DNA of 64,000 nt from Pseudomonadota bacterium (GTDB taxonomy: Bacteria; Pseudomonadota; Gammaproteobacteria; Burkholderiales; Rhodocyclaceae). The stretch spans positions 62,001 to 126,000 of the forward strand of contig JAGTRS010000003.1 in assembly GCA_018262195.1 (NCBI GenBank). The letters run 5' to 3'. Shown here piece by piece: positions 17,169 through 26,535 of this stretch (within the stretch, counting starts at the first letter, position 1; each line of letters begins with the position of its first letter). The notes beneath the pieces were generated by a model. It had not been told where the DNA came from. It saw only the letters and a program-made list of their open reading frames with translations, and did no database searches. A program made the translations under genes and the position numbers.

Positions 17169-18455
17169 ATGAGCAAGACGATCTATGTAGTGGACGGCGC
17201 CCGTTCGCCGTTCCTGAAAGCCCAGAAAGGGCCCGGCATCTTCGCTGCGTCCGACCTGGCCACCCAGGCCGGCCGGGCGTTGCTGCTGCGCCAGCCGTTC
17301 GAGCCGAGCGATCTCGATGAGGTGATCCTCGGTTGCGCCGCGCCGTCGCCGGACGAAACCAATATCGGCCGCATGGTTGCGCTGCGTCTCGGCTGCGGCA
17401 AGAAAGTGCCGGGCTGGACGGTGATGCGCAACTGCGCTTCCGGCATGCAGGCCATCGATTCGGCCATCGCCAATATCCAGTGCGGGCGTTCCGAACTGGT
17501 GATGGCCGGCGGTGTCGATGCGCTGTCGCGGGCGCCGCTGCTCTATTCGGATGCGATGGTCCGTTGGTTCGCCGGCATGATGTCGATGCGCACGGCCGGC
17601 CAGAAGCTGCAACATTTCCTGAAGCTGCGCCCGGCGGCCCTGCTGACGCCGGTCATCGGCCTGATGAAGGGCCTGACCGATCCGGTGGTCGGCATGCTGA
17701 TGGGGCAGACGGCGGAGAACCTCGCCTGGCGTTTCGGCATCGACCGCCAGCAGATGGATGAGTTTGCCGTGCGCAGCCACCAGCGTGCCTTGGCCAGCCG
17801 GCAAGCCGGCTACCTTGGCGAGATCGTGCCGGTGGTCGATGGCCAGGGTAATGTCTATGCCGAGGACGACGGTGTGCGCACCGATGCGAGCATGGCCGGC
17901 ATGGCCAAACTCAAGCCGTTCTTCGACAAGAAGTACGGCAACATCACCGCCGCCAACAGCTCTCAGATTACCGACGGCGCCGCCTGGGTGCTGCTCGCTT
18001 CAGAAGAGGCAGTGCAGAAATGGGGGTTGAAGCCGATCGGCAAGATCGTCGACAGCCAGTGGTCTGGCCTTGAGCCCGAGCAAATGGGCCTCGGCCCGGT
18101 CCATGCCACGACACCCATTCTGCAACGCAATGGCATGACGCTGGCCGACGTCGATTACTGGGAGTTGAACGAGGCATTTGCCGCGCAGGTGCTCGGCTGT
18201 CAGGCTGCCTGGAAGGATGATGCGTACTGCCGCGAACAACTCGGCCTGCGCTGCGCCTTCGGGAGCATTGCCGAAGATCGCCTGAACGTCGATGGTGGCG
18301 CTGTCTCGATCGGTCATCCGGTCGGTGCATCCGGCGCACGCATCGTGCTGCACTTGCTGCATGTGCTGCGCCGGAACCAGGCAAAACGTGGCATCGCGAC
18401 GATCTGTATCGGTGGCGGTCTCGGTGGGGCCATGCTGCTTGAGAGCATGAACTGA
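17169..18455 (+). CDS. fadI: Acetyl-CoA C-acyltransferase (thiolase), FadI-like
   Basis: 428 residues from the ATG at 17169, two bases after the fadE stop; an upstream in-frame start at 17148 would only add residues that overlap fadE. Thiolase catalytic elements are complete: Cys89 (MRNCASGM), the NEAFA loop (WELNEAFAAQ), the His of VSIGHPVGASGAR and Cys413 (CIGGGLGG). It releases acetyl-CoA from 3-ketoacyl-CoA. It belongs with fadE and the FadJ-type enzyme in one set; a second thiolase lies 7 kb downstream. Confidence 0.92.
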   Translation: MSKTIYVVDGARSPFLKAQKGPGIFAASDLATQAGRALLLRQPFEPSDLDEVILGCAAPSPDETNIGRMVALRLGCGKKVPGWTVMRNCASGMQAIDSAIANIQCGRSELVMAGGVDALSRAPLLYSDAMVRWFAGMMSMRTAGQKLQHFLKLRPAALLTPVIGLMKGLTDPVVGMLMGQTAENLAWRFGIDRQQMDEFAVRSHQRALASRQAGYLGEIVPVVDGQGNVYAEDDGVRTDASMAGMAKLKPFFDKKYGNITAANSSQITDGAAWVLLASEEAVQKWGLKPIGKIVDSQWSGLEPEQMGLGPVHATTPILQRNGMTLADVDYWELNEAFAAQVLGCQAAWKDDAYCREQLGLRCAFGSIAEDRLNVDGGAVSIGHPVGASGARIVLHLLHVLRRNQAKRGIATICIGGGLGGAMLLESMN

Positions 18456-18456
18456 G

Positions 18457-19404
18457 ATGCGTATCGGTATCGTTGTGGACTCGGCGTGCGATCTGCCGCG
18501 CGAGTTTCTGGACAAGCATGGTGTATTGATCATGCCGATTACCCTGCGCATTGGTGATGCCCTGATCGAAGACCGGCGCCATCCCGACGAGACGCAGGCC
18601 TTCTATGCCCGCCATCTCGACCGGAAAGGCGATGATGATTTTGCCGAGTCGATCCCGTATTCGGCATCGCAGATCGAAAGGCTCTTTCTTGAGCGTCTGG
18701 TGCTGGATTACGACTATGTGTTCTGCCTGACCATCACCAGTACCCGAAGTCCGATCTTCGAGCATGCGATGCAGGCATCGCGGGCCATCCTGACCAAATA
18801 CAAGGCGATCCGCCGGGAGGCCGGCATGGAGGAACGTTTCGGGCTGGCCGTGCTGTCGACGCGCAACCTTTTTACCGGGCAGGCCGTGCCGGTCGCCGAA
18901 GCCGTGCGTCTGATCCGTCAGGGCGGACTGCCCAGTGAAATCGGTTTGCGTCTGAAGCATTTGATCGACGAGACACACACTTATCTGGTGCCGGCCGACC
19001 TCTTTCACATTTACAAGCGGGCGTCGAAAAAAGGGGATACCAGTCTGAGTTGGGGTTCCTACACGCTGGGTTCCTGGCTGAACGTCAAGCCAATCCTGCA
19101 TTGCCATCGCGATGTGACGACCACGGTCGACAAGGTGCGTGGCTTCGAGGCCGGGGTCGAGCAGTTGTTCGACAAGGCGGTCAGGCGCATCGCGGATGGT
19201 CTCGACTCGCCGAGCATCTGCATCAGCTATGGCGGCGAGCCGTCTGCCGTCGTCAAGCTGCAGGGGTACGCCAGGCTGGCCAAGGCAGCCGAGGATAACG
19301 GCGTGGAAATTCTCGTGTCGCCGATGAGCAAGACGGCGGCCGTCAATGTCGGGCCGGGTGCCCTGTCGCTGGCGTTTGCTGCGAAGGGCCATCAGGCTCA
19401 CTAG
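18457..19404 (+). CDS. DegV-family fatty-acid-binding protein
   Basis: 315 residues. The DegV fold is recognised by IGIVVDSACDLPREFLDKHG (residues 3-22), the central SIPYSASQIERLFLERL block, CLTITSTRS and a C-terminal HLIDETHTYLVPADLFHI. DegV proteins bind one fatty-acid molecule; in Firmicutes (FakB) they present it to a kinase, but no FakA-like kinase is in the window. The gene starts one base after the thiolase stop and is followed ten bases later by fadJ, so it is embedded in a degradation operon. A carrier or buffer for free fatty acids is a fair inference. Confidence 0.85.
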   Translation: MRIGIVVDSACDLPREFLDKHGVLIMPITLRIGDALIEDRRHPDETQAFYARHLDRKGDDDFAESIPYSASQIERLFLERLVLDYDYVFCLTITSTRSPIFEHAMQASRAILTKYKAIRREAGMEERFGLAVLSTRNLFTGQAVPVAEAVRLIRQGGLPSEIGLRLKHLIDETHTYLVPADLFHIYKRASKKGDTSLSWGSYTLGSWLNVKPILHCHRDVTTTVDKVRGFEAGVEQLFDKAVRRIADGLDSPSICISYGGEPSAVVKLQGYARLAKAAEDNGVEILVSPMSKTAAVNVGPGALSLAFAAKGHQAH

Positions 19405-19414
19405 GAACAAGACA

Positions 19415-21331
19415 ATGATCATGAATCTGCAACACTGGAAGCTGGTCGCCGATACGGACGGCATCACCACCGCCACGCTCGACAAGGCGGGCGAATCGGC
19501 TAATTCTTTGTCGGCTGAGGTGCTTAGCGAGTTTTCGAGCATTCTTGATAGGCTCGATGCCTACCCGCCAAAGGCGCTGATCATCCGCTCAGGCAAAGCT
19601 GCCGGCTTCATCGCCGGAGCGGATATCGAGGAATTTTCCCAACTCGATACCCCGGAAAAGGGCAGGGCACTGGTCGAGCGCGGCTGGAATCTGTTCAACC
19701 GGCTGGCGGCGGTCAAATACCCGACGCTGGCGCTGGTCCGTGGGCATTGCCTCGGTGGTGGCCTGGAACTGGCACTGGCCTGCCGTTACTTGCTGGCGGT
19801 CGATGAGTCGGGTACCAAAATGGGGTTGCCGGAAGTCATGCTCGGCATCTTTCCCGGCTGGGGCGGCATGTTGCGCCTGCCACAACGGGTCGGCCCGGCC
19901 GCTGCACTGGATCTGATGCTGACTGGCAAGACGCTGGATGCCAAGCGTGCCAAAAGAATGGGCCTGGCCGACGACTGTGTGCCGCCGCGCGTCATGGAAA
20001 TGGCTGCCCGCCAGTTGGTGGTTTCCGGTCAGCCGCGTCGCCAGCTGCCTTTCATGCAGCGCCTGTTGAATGGACCTCTGAAATCTGTGGTCGCCAACGG
20101 GGCCCGCAAGCAGGTGGCGAAGAAGGCGCGGCCGGAACACTACCCGGCCCCCTACGCGATCATCGACCTGTGGGCCAAGCACGATGGGAATGCCCTGGCG
20201 GCGCCGGAGGTGGTTGATCGCATCATTTCGTCACCGACCGCGCGCAACCTGCTGCGGGTATTCCATCTGCAGGAACGCCTGAAAGGTTTTGGCAAGGAAT
20301 CGGATTTCAAAGCCAGACGCGTTCATGTCATCGGTGCAGGCGTCATGGGCGGCGATATCGCTGCCTGGTGTGCCTTGCGTGGCATGACCGTGACCCTGCA
20401 GGATCAGACGCTGGAACGTATTTCACCGGCCCTGAAGCGGGCGCATGCCTTGTTCACCAAACGCCTGCGCGAGCCGCTGAAAATTCGCGATGCCTTCGAC
20501 CGCCTGATTCCCGATCCAAGCGGTGATGGCGTGGCGCACGCCGATGTGGTGATCGAAGCCATTTTCGAGAATGTCGAAGCCAAGCACGCCCTGTTCAAAT
20601 CAATTGAACCCAGGCTGAAGGCGGGAGCGGTACTGGCGACCAATACCTCCAGCTTGCGCCTGGAAGATTTGCGCACGGTGCTGCAGCGCCCGGAAAGGCT
20701 GGTCGGCATTCATTATTTCAATCCGGTGGCGATGATGCCGCTGGTCGAGGTGGTTGCTGCTGAAGGGGCAGATCCGGCTGCAGTGCAGGCTGCCTGTGCC
20801 TTTGTCCGGCAGATCGACAAGCTGCCACTGCCGGTCAAGAGTGCGCCGGGCTTTCTGGTCAATGCGGTGCTGGCACCTTACATGCTGGAAGCGATGCGAG
20901 CAGTCGATTCCGGACTCTCGCCGGAAACCGTCGACGAAGCCATGCTTGCCTTCGGGATGCCGATGGGGCCGATCGAACTGATCGATACGGTGGGCCTGGA
21001 TATCGCGATGGCCGCTGGGCAGCAATTGGCCGGGGGAGCTGAGCCGCCACGTTGCCTGATTTCACGTGTCGAAAAAAATCAGTTGGGCAAGAAGAGCGGT
21101 CTGGGTTTTTACGACTGGTCATCCGGCAAGGCGGCAAAAGGCTCGGCCGGAAATGCGCCGGCCGGTCTGGCAGAGCGTCTGGTCAGGCCGCTGATCGAGC
21201 GCACAGAGCGCTTGGTCGCCGACAGGATTGTTGCAGATGCCGAACTGGCTGATGCTGGTGTGATTTTTGGAACCGGCTTCGCCCCTTTTACTGGTGGGCC
21301 ATTGAACTACCAGACAAGCTTGAGAAAGTAA
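19415..21331 (+). CDS. fadJ: FadJ-type enoyl-CoA hydratase/3-hydroxyacyl-CoA dehydrogenase
   Basis: 638 residues from ATG 19415, preceded by AGGA; a longer frame would overlap degV. The N-terminal crotonase domain (about 1-190) has GHCLGGGLELALAC and MGLPEVMLGIFPGWGG with both catalytic Glu. The 3-hydroxyacyl-CoA dehydrogenase follows with VHVIGAGVMGGDIAAW (NAD site, about residue 305), NTSSLRL and the catalytic His in GIHYFNPVAMMPLVEV. A C-terminal dehydrogenase repeat follows. Domain order is hydratase first, as in E. coli FadB/FadJ. It catalyses steps two and three of beta-oxidation. Confidence 0.92.
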   Translation: MIMNLQHWKLVADTDGITTATLDKAGESANSLSAEVLSEFSSILDRLDAYPPKALIIRSGKAAGFIAGADIEEFSQLDTPEKGRALVERGWNLFNRLAAVKYPTLALVRGHCLGGGLELALACRYLLAVDESGTKMGLPEVMLGIFPGWGGMLRLPQRVGPAAALDLMLTGKTLDAKRAKRMGLADDCVPPRVMEMAARQLVVSGQPRRQLPFMQRLLNGPLKSVVANGARKQVAKKARPEHYPAPYAIIDLWAKHDGNALAAPEVVDRIISSPTARNLLRVFHLQERLKGFGKESDFKARRVHVIGAGVMGGDIAAWCALRGMTVTLQDQTLERISPALKRAHALFTKRLREPLKIRDAFDRLIPDPSGDGVAHADVVIEAIFENVEAKHALFKSIEPRLKAGAVLATNTSSLRLEDLRTVLQRPERLVGIHYFNPVAMMPLVEVVAAEGADPAAVQAACAFVRQIDKLPLPVKSAPGFLVNAVLAPYMLEAMRAVDSGLSPETVDEAMLAFGMPMGPIELIDTVGLDIAMAAGQQLAGGAEPPRCLISRVEKNQLGKKSGLGFYDWSSGKAAKGSAGNAPAGLAERLVRPLIERTERLVADRIVADAELADAGVIFGTGFAPFTGGPLNYQTSLRK

Positions 21332-21351
21332 TGTTGCGTAATTGCAACAAG

Positions 21352-21396
21352 TTGTCAGTTTTTGTTAATTCAAACAAAATTTCAAACGTCTGTTTG
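21352..21396 (+). promoter_or_regulatory. Promoter and PsrA-type box of fadL
   Basis: TTGTCA (21352-21357), 17 bp, CAAAAT (21375-21380, weak -10). Two bases later comes CAAAC-GTCT-GTTTG (21383-21396), an exact match to the PsrA pattern, extended to TCAAAC...GTTTGA. The position at +1 suggests repression. Confidence 0.65.
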
Positions 21397-21457
21397 AGTT
21401 TTAATTGATGCACCAAACCGGGGATTCCCCAACACAATCACAACAGGAGACATATCG

Positions 21458-22753
21458 ATGCACAAAATTTCTAACACACGCCTGATCCCGCCTTTGATCG
21501 CGATTGCATTTTCAGGAACGGCGTCGGCTGCCGGTTTTCAGTTGCAGAACCAGAATGCATCTGGAACAAGCGTGGCGTTTGCAGGTGCAGCTGCTGTCGC
21601 TGAAGATGCAAGCACAATTTTCTTCAACCCGGCAGGGATGACCTATTTGCCGACAGGGCATAGCATCTCTGTTGCGGGAACTGTGATTGACCGTTCAGTC
21701 AAATTTACCGATACCGGTACGACAGCTATGCCTGTCCTGAACGGCGCGGGTGCTCCGACCGGTTTGTTCCATTCGGTGGGCGGTAATGGCGGTGATGCTG
21801 GCGGCGCCAGTTTGGTTCCGGCCTTGTATTACAGCTACGCCATCACGCCAGCCCTCCGTTTGGGTCTCGGTATGTCGGTGACCTATGGCAGTGAAACCGA
21901 ATACGACTCAAATTTCTCCGGTCGTTTTTCCGGTCGTTACACGTCGATTCATCAGACCAACCTGAATCCTTCCATTGCCTACAAGGTAAATGACATGATT
22001 TCGGTGGGTTTTGGCTTGAACTATGCCAAGAACGAGATCGAGTTTCGCCAACACACTCCGGTCTCACTGGCCGGTCCTCTGGGTGTCTTGAAGGGAGAGG
22101 GGGACTCTTGGGGGTGGAATGCGGGTGCAATGATCCAGTTGTCGCCGGCTACGCGCGTGGGGCTTAGCTATCGTTCGAGGATCAAGTTCGATCTTGAGGG
22201 GGATCAGCAGGTTGGTGCCCTCGGCGTTGACCGGGATATTAAGGCAGAGCTGGAAACTCCCGACACCCTGTCTCTGGCCTTGAGCCAGAAAATTGGCAAC
22301 AAGCTAGAGCTGTTGGCAGATGCGACGTGGACCGGCTGGAGTTCGGTCAATGCGTTGACGCCGGTTCTAGCGTCGACAGGTGCCCGTGCAACTGCACCGC
22401 TACGCTATAACTTCAAGGATGTCTGGCGTTTTGGTTTGGGTGCCAAGTATCAGTTCACCGACACGCTTAACTTGAGGGCAGGGGTTGCCTACGATCAGAG
22501 TCCGGTACCTGATGATGCTCACCGCACTATGACCGTTCCGGATTCGGATCGGACGTGGCTGTCCTTTGGTGCTCGCTGGCAGATGAACAAGGCGACTTCG
22601 CTCGACTTTGGCTACGCCCACATCTTTTTCAAGGATAGCTCGACTGCGCGTGCAGTGACCGATACGAGCGAAGCGGTGGTTCTGCAAACCGTGCGGGGCA
22701 ACTTCCAGACCAGCGTCAATTTGTACTCAATGCAACTCAACCACAACTTCTGA
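21458..22753 (+). CDS. fadL: Outer-membrane long-chain fatty-acid porin, FadL/OmpP1/TodX family
   Basis: 431 residues. The signal peptide ends at TASAAG, and the mature protein begins GFQLQNQNASGTSVAFAGAA, the family N-terminus with the hatch domain. FFNPAGMTYL is the usual NPA motif. The rest alternates as beta strands and ends in NLYSMQLNHNF, with a terminal Phe for outer-membrane insertion. It admits long-chain fatty acids or other hydrophobics. AGGAGACA precedes the ATG. It is its own unit with an operator before it and a terminator after it, between the two fad operons. Confidence 0.92.
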   Translation: MHKISNTRLIPPLIAIAFSGTASAAGFQLQNQNASGTSVAFAGAAAVAEDASTIFFNPAGMTYLPTGHSISVAGTVIDRSVKFTDTGTTAMPVLNGAGAPTGLFHSVGGNGGDAGGASLVPALYYSYAITPALRLGLGMSVTYGSETEYDSNFSGRFSGRYTSIHQTNLNPSIAYKVNDMISVGFGLNYAKNEIEFRQHTPVSLAGPLGVLKGEGDSWGWNAGAMIQLSPATRVGLSYRSRIKFDLEGDQQVGALGVDRDIKAELETPDTLSLALSQKIGNKLELLADATWTGWSSVNALTPVLASTGARATAPLRYNFKDVWRFGLGAKYQFTDTLNLRAGVAYDQSPVPDDAHRTMTVPDSDRTWLSFGARWQMNKATSLDFGYAHIFFKDSSTARAVTDTSEAVVLQTVRGNFQTSVNLYSMQLNHNF

Positions 22754-22779
22754 GTCTTTCAATTCGTTGCGTGAATTTG

Positions 22780-22806
22780 ATCCCCGGCCTGACCGGGGAT
22801 TTTTTT
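22780..22806 (+). terminator. Rho-independent terminator of fadL
   Basis: Stem ATCCCCGG (22780-22787) with CCGGGGAT (22793-22800), 5-base loop, followed by TTTTTT. Confidence 0.93.
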
Positions 22807-22826
22807 GAATCGATTTGCAAAAACCG

Positions 22827-22869
22827 TTGACCACAGGCCCGTCTTGTCTATAATTCAAACGTTCGTTTT
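22827..22869 (+). promoter_or_regulatory. Strong promoter and PsrA-type box of the second fad operon
   Basis: TTGACC (22827-22832), 16 bp, consensus TATAAT (22849-22854). CAAAC-GTTC-GTTTT (22856-22869) begins two bases after the -10 and covers +1. A near-consensus promoter with an operator at +1 fits repression released by fatty acids. Confidence 0.75.
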
Positions 22870-22910
22870 ATTTTAACGAAGCCGCAAAAAGAGACCTAAA
22901 GGAGAACCGC

Positions 22911-25310
22911 TTGAACAAGCTGATCGTGAAGAAAGCCGCCGTGCTGGGCGCCGGCGTGATGGGGGCGCAGATTGCGGCGCACCTCGCCAATGCCAATGTG
23001 CCGGTCGTGCTGTTTGACCTGCCGGCAAAGGAAGGAGACAAGAACGGCATCGTGAAGAAGGCCCTTGATGGCCTCAAAAAGTTGGACCCGGCGCCACTGG
23101 CCAGCAAGGGCAAGCTGAAGTTCATCGATGCCGCCAATTACGACGAGCACCTGTCGCTGCTCACCGAGTGCGATCTGATCATCGAAGCCATCGCCGAACG
23201 CATGGACTGGAAGAACGATCTTTACGCGAAGATCGCGCCGCATATCGCGCCGAATGCCATTGTTGCTTCGAATACGTCCGGCCTGTCGATGAACCTTCTG
23301 GCTGATGGCCTGCCAGCCGAAATTCGCCCGCGCTTCTGTGGCATCCACTTTTTCAATCCGCCGCGCTACATGCATCTGGTCGAGATCATCTCGACCAAGA
23401 CGACTGATGGCGGCACGCTCGATGCACTGGAAACCTGGCTGACCTCGCGCCTGGGCAAGGGTGTTATCCGGGCGCTGGATACGCCGAACTTTGTCGCCAA
23501 CCGGATCGGTGTTTTTTCGATTCTCGCCGTCATGCACCACACTCAGGCCTTTGGCCTTGGTTTCGATGAAGTCGATGCGCTGACCGGTCCGAAAATCGGC
23601 CGCCCGAAGAGCGCCACCTATCGTACTGCCGACGTGGTGGGCCTCGATACGCTGGCCCACGTCGTCAAGACCATGCAGGACACGCTGCCCGGCGATCCGT
23701 GGCATCAGTACTTTACGAATCCGGCCTGGTTGCAGGCACTGATTGCCCAAGGTGCGCTTGGCCAGAAGACCCGTTGTGGCATCTTCCGCAAGCAGGGCAA
23801 GGAAATCCAGGTGCTTGACCTGGGCAAACAGGATTACCGTACTTCCGCCGGTGAGGTGGCCGACGAGGTGGCAGCCATCCTGAAGATCAGGAACCCCGCC
23901 GAGAAATTCGCCGCCTTGCGCACCTCGGGGCATCCGCAGGCCCAGTTCCTGTGGGCCATCTTCCGCGATGTCTTCCATTACTGCGCGGTGCAGCTGGAAA
24001 ACGTCGCTGACAACGCCCGCGACGTCGATTTTGCCATGCGCTGGGGCTTCGGCTGGGCGCAGGGTCCGTTCGAAACCTGGCAGGCGGCGGGTTGGGCCGA
24101 TATTGCCCAAAGCATTTCAGCCGATATCGCTGCCGGCAAGGCCATGGGCGATGTGCCGTTGCCGGCCTGGGTGCTGGAAAGCGGTCGTATTGGTGTGCAT
24201 ACGGTAGACGGTTCGTGGTCGGCGCGCGACAAAGCGTACGCGCCGCGTTCTTCGCTGCCGATCTATCAGCGCCAGCTCTTCCCGGAACGTGTGTTGGGCG
24301 AGGGCGGTGCGACCCCGGAAAAATCCGGAGAAACGCTCTACGAAAACGACGGCGTTCGTCTGTGGAAGCTGCCGGCGCTTGATTCTGGCATCGGTATCCT
24401 TTCCATCAAGTCGAAGATGCACACCATCGGCAACGAGGTGCTTGATGGCGTGATCGCTGCCGTCCGTCAGGCAGAAGCGACACTGGATGGCGTGGTGGTC
24501 TGGCATGAAGCGCCTTTTGCTGTCGGTGCCAACCTGCAGCAGGTCGGTGAAGCCTGTGCCGCCGGCCAGTTTGATCTCCTCGAGGCAACCGTCGAGAAGT
24601 TCCAGCGCGCTTCGCAAACCCTGAAATATGCGCAGGTGCCGGTTGTTGCTGCTGTACAGGGTATGGCGCTGGGCGGTGGGTGCGAATTTGTCATGCATGC
24701 TGGCAAGCGTGTCATGGCGCTGGAAAGCTACGTCGGTCTGGTCGAAGCCGGTGTCGGCCTGATTCCGGCTGGCGGTGGTTGCAAGGAATTCGCTGTACGG
24801 GCCGCTGAGTGGGCCGCCCAGTCAGCCACACCGGGCGAAGTGTTCAACTTCCTGCAGCCGGCGTTCCAGACCATCGCGATGGCCAAGGTGGCGAAAAGCG
24901 CGGTCGAAGTCATCGACATGGGTTTTGCCAAGCCTTCGGACACCATCTTGTTCAATGCCAACGAGCTGCTCTTCGTCGCGATCAAGGAAGCTCGCGCCAT
25001 GGCCGAAGCAGGCTACGCACCGCCACCGATGGCGCGCGGCATCCCGGTCGCCGGCAAGAACGGCATCGCAACGCTGGAGATGATGCTGGTCAACATGAAG
25101 GAAGGCGGCATGATTTCCGCCCACGACTACCGTGTGTCCAAGGCCGCTGCCACCGCCCTGTGTGGTGGCGAGATCGAAACCGGCAGCCTGGTCGATGAGG
25201 AATGGTTGCTGACCATTGAGCGCCAACTGTTCGTCGAACTGCTGAAGACCCCCGAAACCCAGGCCCGGATCAAGCACATGCTGGAAACCGGCAAGCCACT
25301 TCGTAACTAA
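22911..25310 (+). CDS. 3-hydroxyacyl-CoA dehydrogenase/enoyl-CoA hydratase, dehydrogenase-first (FadN-like) type
   Basis: 799 residues; start TTG at 22911, with AAAGGAGA upstream. The order is the reverse of FadJ. The NAD-binding domain comes first (KAAVLGAGVMGAQIAAHL, residues 8-25), then NTSGLSMNLL, GIHFFNPPRYMHLVEI and the C-terminal dehydrogenase repeats. The crotonase domain is last (about 490-690), with GMALGGGCEFVMHA and YVGLVEAGVGLIPAGGG keeping both Glu. This is the build of Bacillus FadN. It carries out steps two and three of beta-oxidation and is paired with the next gene, a thiolase. Confidence 0.9.
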   Translation: MNKLIVKKAAVLGAGVMGAQIAAHLANANVPVVLFDLPAKEGDKNGIVKKALDGLKKLDPAPLASKGKLKFIDAANYDEHLSLLTECDLIIEAIAERMDWKNDLYAKIAPHIAPNAIVASNTSGLSMNLLADGLPAEIRPRFCGIHFFNPPRYMHLVEIISTKTTDGGTLDALETWLTSRLGKGVIRALDTPNFVANRIGVFSILAVMHHTQAFGLGFDEVDALTGPKIGRPKSATYRTADVVGLDTLAHVVKTMQDTLPGDPWHQYFTNPAWLQALIAQGALGQKTRCGIFRKQGKEIQVLDLGKQDYRTSAGEVADEVAAILKIRNPAEKFAALRTSGHPQAQFLWAIFRDVFHYCAVQLENVADNARDVDFAMRWGFGWAQGPFETWQAAGWADIAQSISADIAAGKAMGDVPLPAWVLESGRIGVHTVDGSWSARDKAYAPRSSLPIYQRQLFPERVLGEGGATPEKSGETLYENDGVRLWKLPALDSGIGILSIKSKMHTIGNEVLDGVIAAVRQAEATLDGVVVWHEAPFAVGANLQQVGEACAAGQFDLLEATVEKFQRASQTLKYAQVPVVAAVQGMALGGGCEFVMHAGKRVMALESYVGLVEAGVGLIPAGGGCKEFAVRAAEWAAQSATPGEVFNFLQPAFQTIAMAKVAKSAVEVIDMGFAKPSDTILFNANELLFVAIKEARAMAEAGYAPPPMARGIPVAGKNGIATLEMMLVNMKEGGMISAHDYRVSKAAATALCGGEIETGSLVDEEWLLTIERQLFVELLKTPETQARIKHMLETGKPLRN

Positions 25311-25332
25311 TCGGGCCAGGAGACAGATAAAA

Positions 25333-26532
25333 ATGAGCAAACAGATTCAGGAAGCCTACATTGTCGCCGCCACCCGCCTGCCGGTGGCCAAGCGCAACGG
25401 GATGTTCAAGAACGTGCGGCCGGATGACATGCTGGCCGAAGTGATCCGGGCGGTTGTCGCCCAGGTGCCGGGCATTGATCCGGCGCGTATTGGCGACGTC
25501 ATCGTCGGCTGCGCCATGCCGGAAGCCGAGCAGGGCATGAACGTTGCCCGTATCGGCCTGCTGTTGGCCGGGCTGCCGATCACCGTGCCGGGCATTACCA
25601 TCAACCGCTTCTGCTCCTCCGGGGTGCAGGCAGTGGCCGATGCAGCCAACCAGATTCGCCTCGGCCTGGCCGATGTGATGATCGCTGCCGGCACCGAGTC
25701 GATGAGCGTGATGCCGCAGATTATGGGCAACAAGATGTCGATGAACCCGGCCATCTTCGCCAAGGAAGAAAACATCGGCATCGCCTACGGTATGGGTCTG
25801 ACCGCCGAGAAGGTGGCCAACCAGTGGAAGGTCAGCCGCGAGGCGCAGGATGCCTTCGCGGTGGCATCCAACCAGAAGGCCTGCGCCGCCATTGCCGCCG
25901 GTCACTTCAAGGCAGAAACGACGCCCTACACGATCCGCGAAAGCCTGCCTGACCTGAAGACTGGCCAGATCAAGCTGCGCGAGCGTGTCGTCGAATTCGA
26001 TGAAGGTCCGCGCGCCGATGCCTCGCTGGAAAAGCTCGGCAAGCTGCGCCCGGTCTTCCATGCCCGTGGTTCGGTGACGGCCGGTAATTCCTCGCAGATG
26101 TCCGATGGTGCCGGGGCCGTGATGCTGGTGTCGGAAAAGGTGCTGAAGGAGCACAACCTGACTCCGCTCGCTCGCTTTGCCGGTTATGCCGTCGGTGGCG
26201 TGGCGCCGGAGATCATGGGCATCGGCCCAATTGCCGCGATTCCCAAGGTGCTGGCCCAGGTTGGCATCACGCAGGATCAGCTGGACTGGATCGAGTTGAA
26301 CGAAGCCTTCGCGGCCCAATCGATTGCCGTGATGCAGGAACTCGGTATCAATCCGGACAAGGTCAATCCGCTCGGCGGTGCCATCGCTCTTGGGCATCCG
26401 CTCGGTGCCACCGGTGCCATTCGCATCGCGACGGCGGTACATGGCCTGCGCCGCACCGGTGGTAAGTACGGCATGGTGACCATGTGTATCGGTACCGGCA
26501 TGGGTGCTGCCGGCATCATCGAGGCGCTGTAA
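25333..26532 (+). CDS. fadA: Acetyl-CoA C-acyltransferase, FadA-like
   Basis: 399 residues, typical thiolase length. Active-site Cys94 (NRFCSSGVQAV), NEAFA (IELNEAFAAQ), His in IALGHPLGATGAIR and Cys385 (MCIGTGMGAAG) are all there. It splits 3-ketoacyl-CoA to acetyl-CoA. AGGAGACA precedes the ATG, 22 bp after the partner enzyme. Confidence 0.93.
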   Translation: MSKQIQEAYIVAATRLPVAKRNGMFKNVRPDDMLAEVIRAVVAQVPGIDPARIGDVIVGCAMPEAEQGMNVARIGLLLAGLPITVPGITINRFCSSGVQAVADAANQIRLGLADVMIAAGTESMSVMPQIMGNKMSMNPAIFAKEENIGIAYGMGLTAEKVANQWKVSREAQDAFAVASNQKACAAIAAGHFKAETTPYTIRESLPDLKTGQIKLRERVVEFDEGPRADASLEKLGKLRPVFHARGSVTAGNSSQMSDGAGAVMLVSEKVLKEHNLTPLARFAGYAVGGVAPEIMGIGPIAAIPKVLAQVGITQDQLDWIELNEAFAAQSIAVMQELGINPDKVNPLGGAIALGHPLGATGAIRIATAVHGLRRTGGKYGMVTMCIGTGMGAAGIIEAL

Positions 26533-26535
26533 CCC

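Noticed and set aside
15250..19542. Several minus-strand open frames above 500 codons
   Set aside because: All are antisense to fadE, thiolase and degV, whose motifs and tight operon spacing are convincing.
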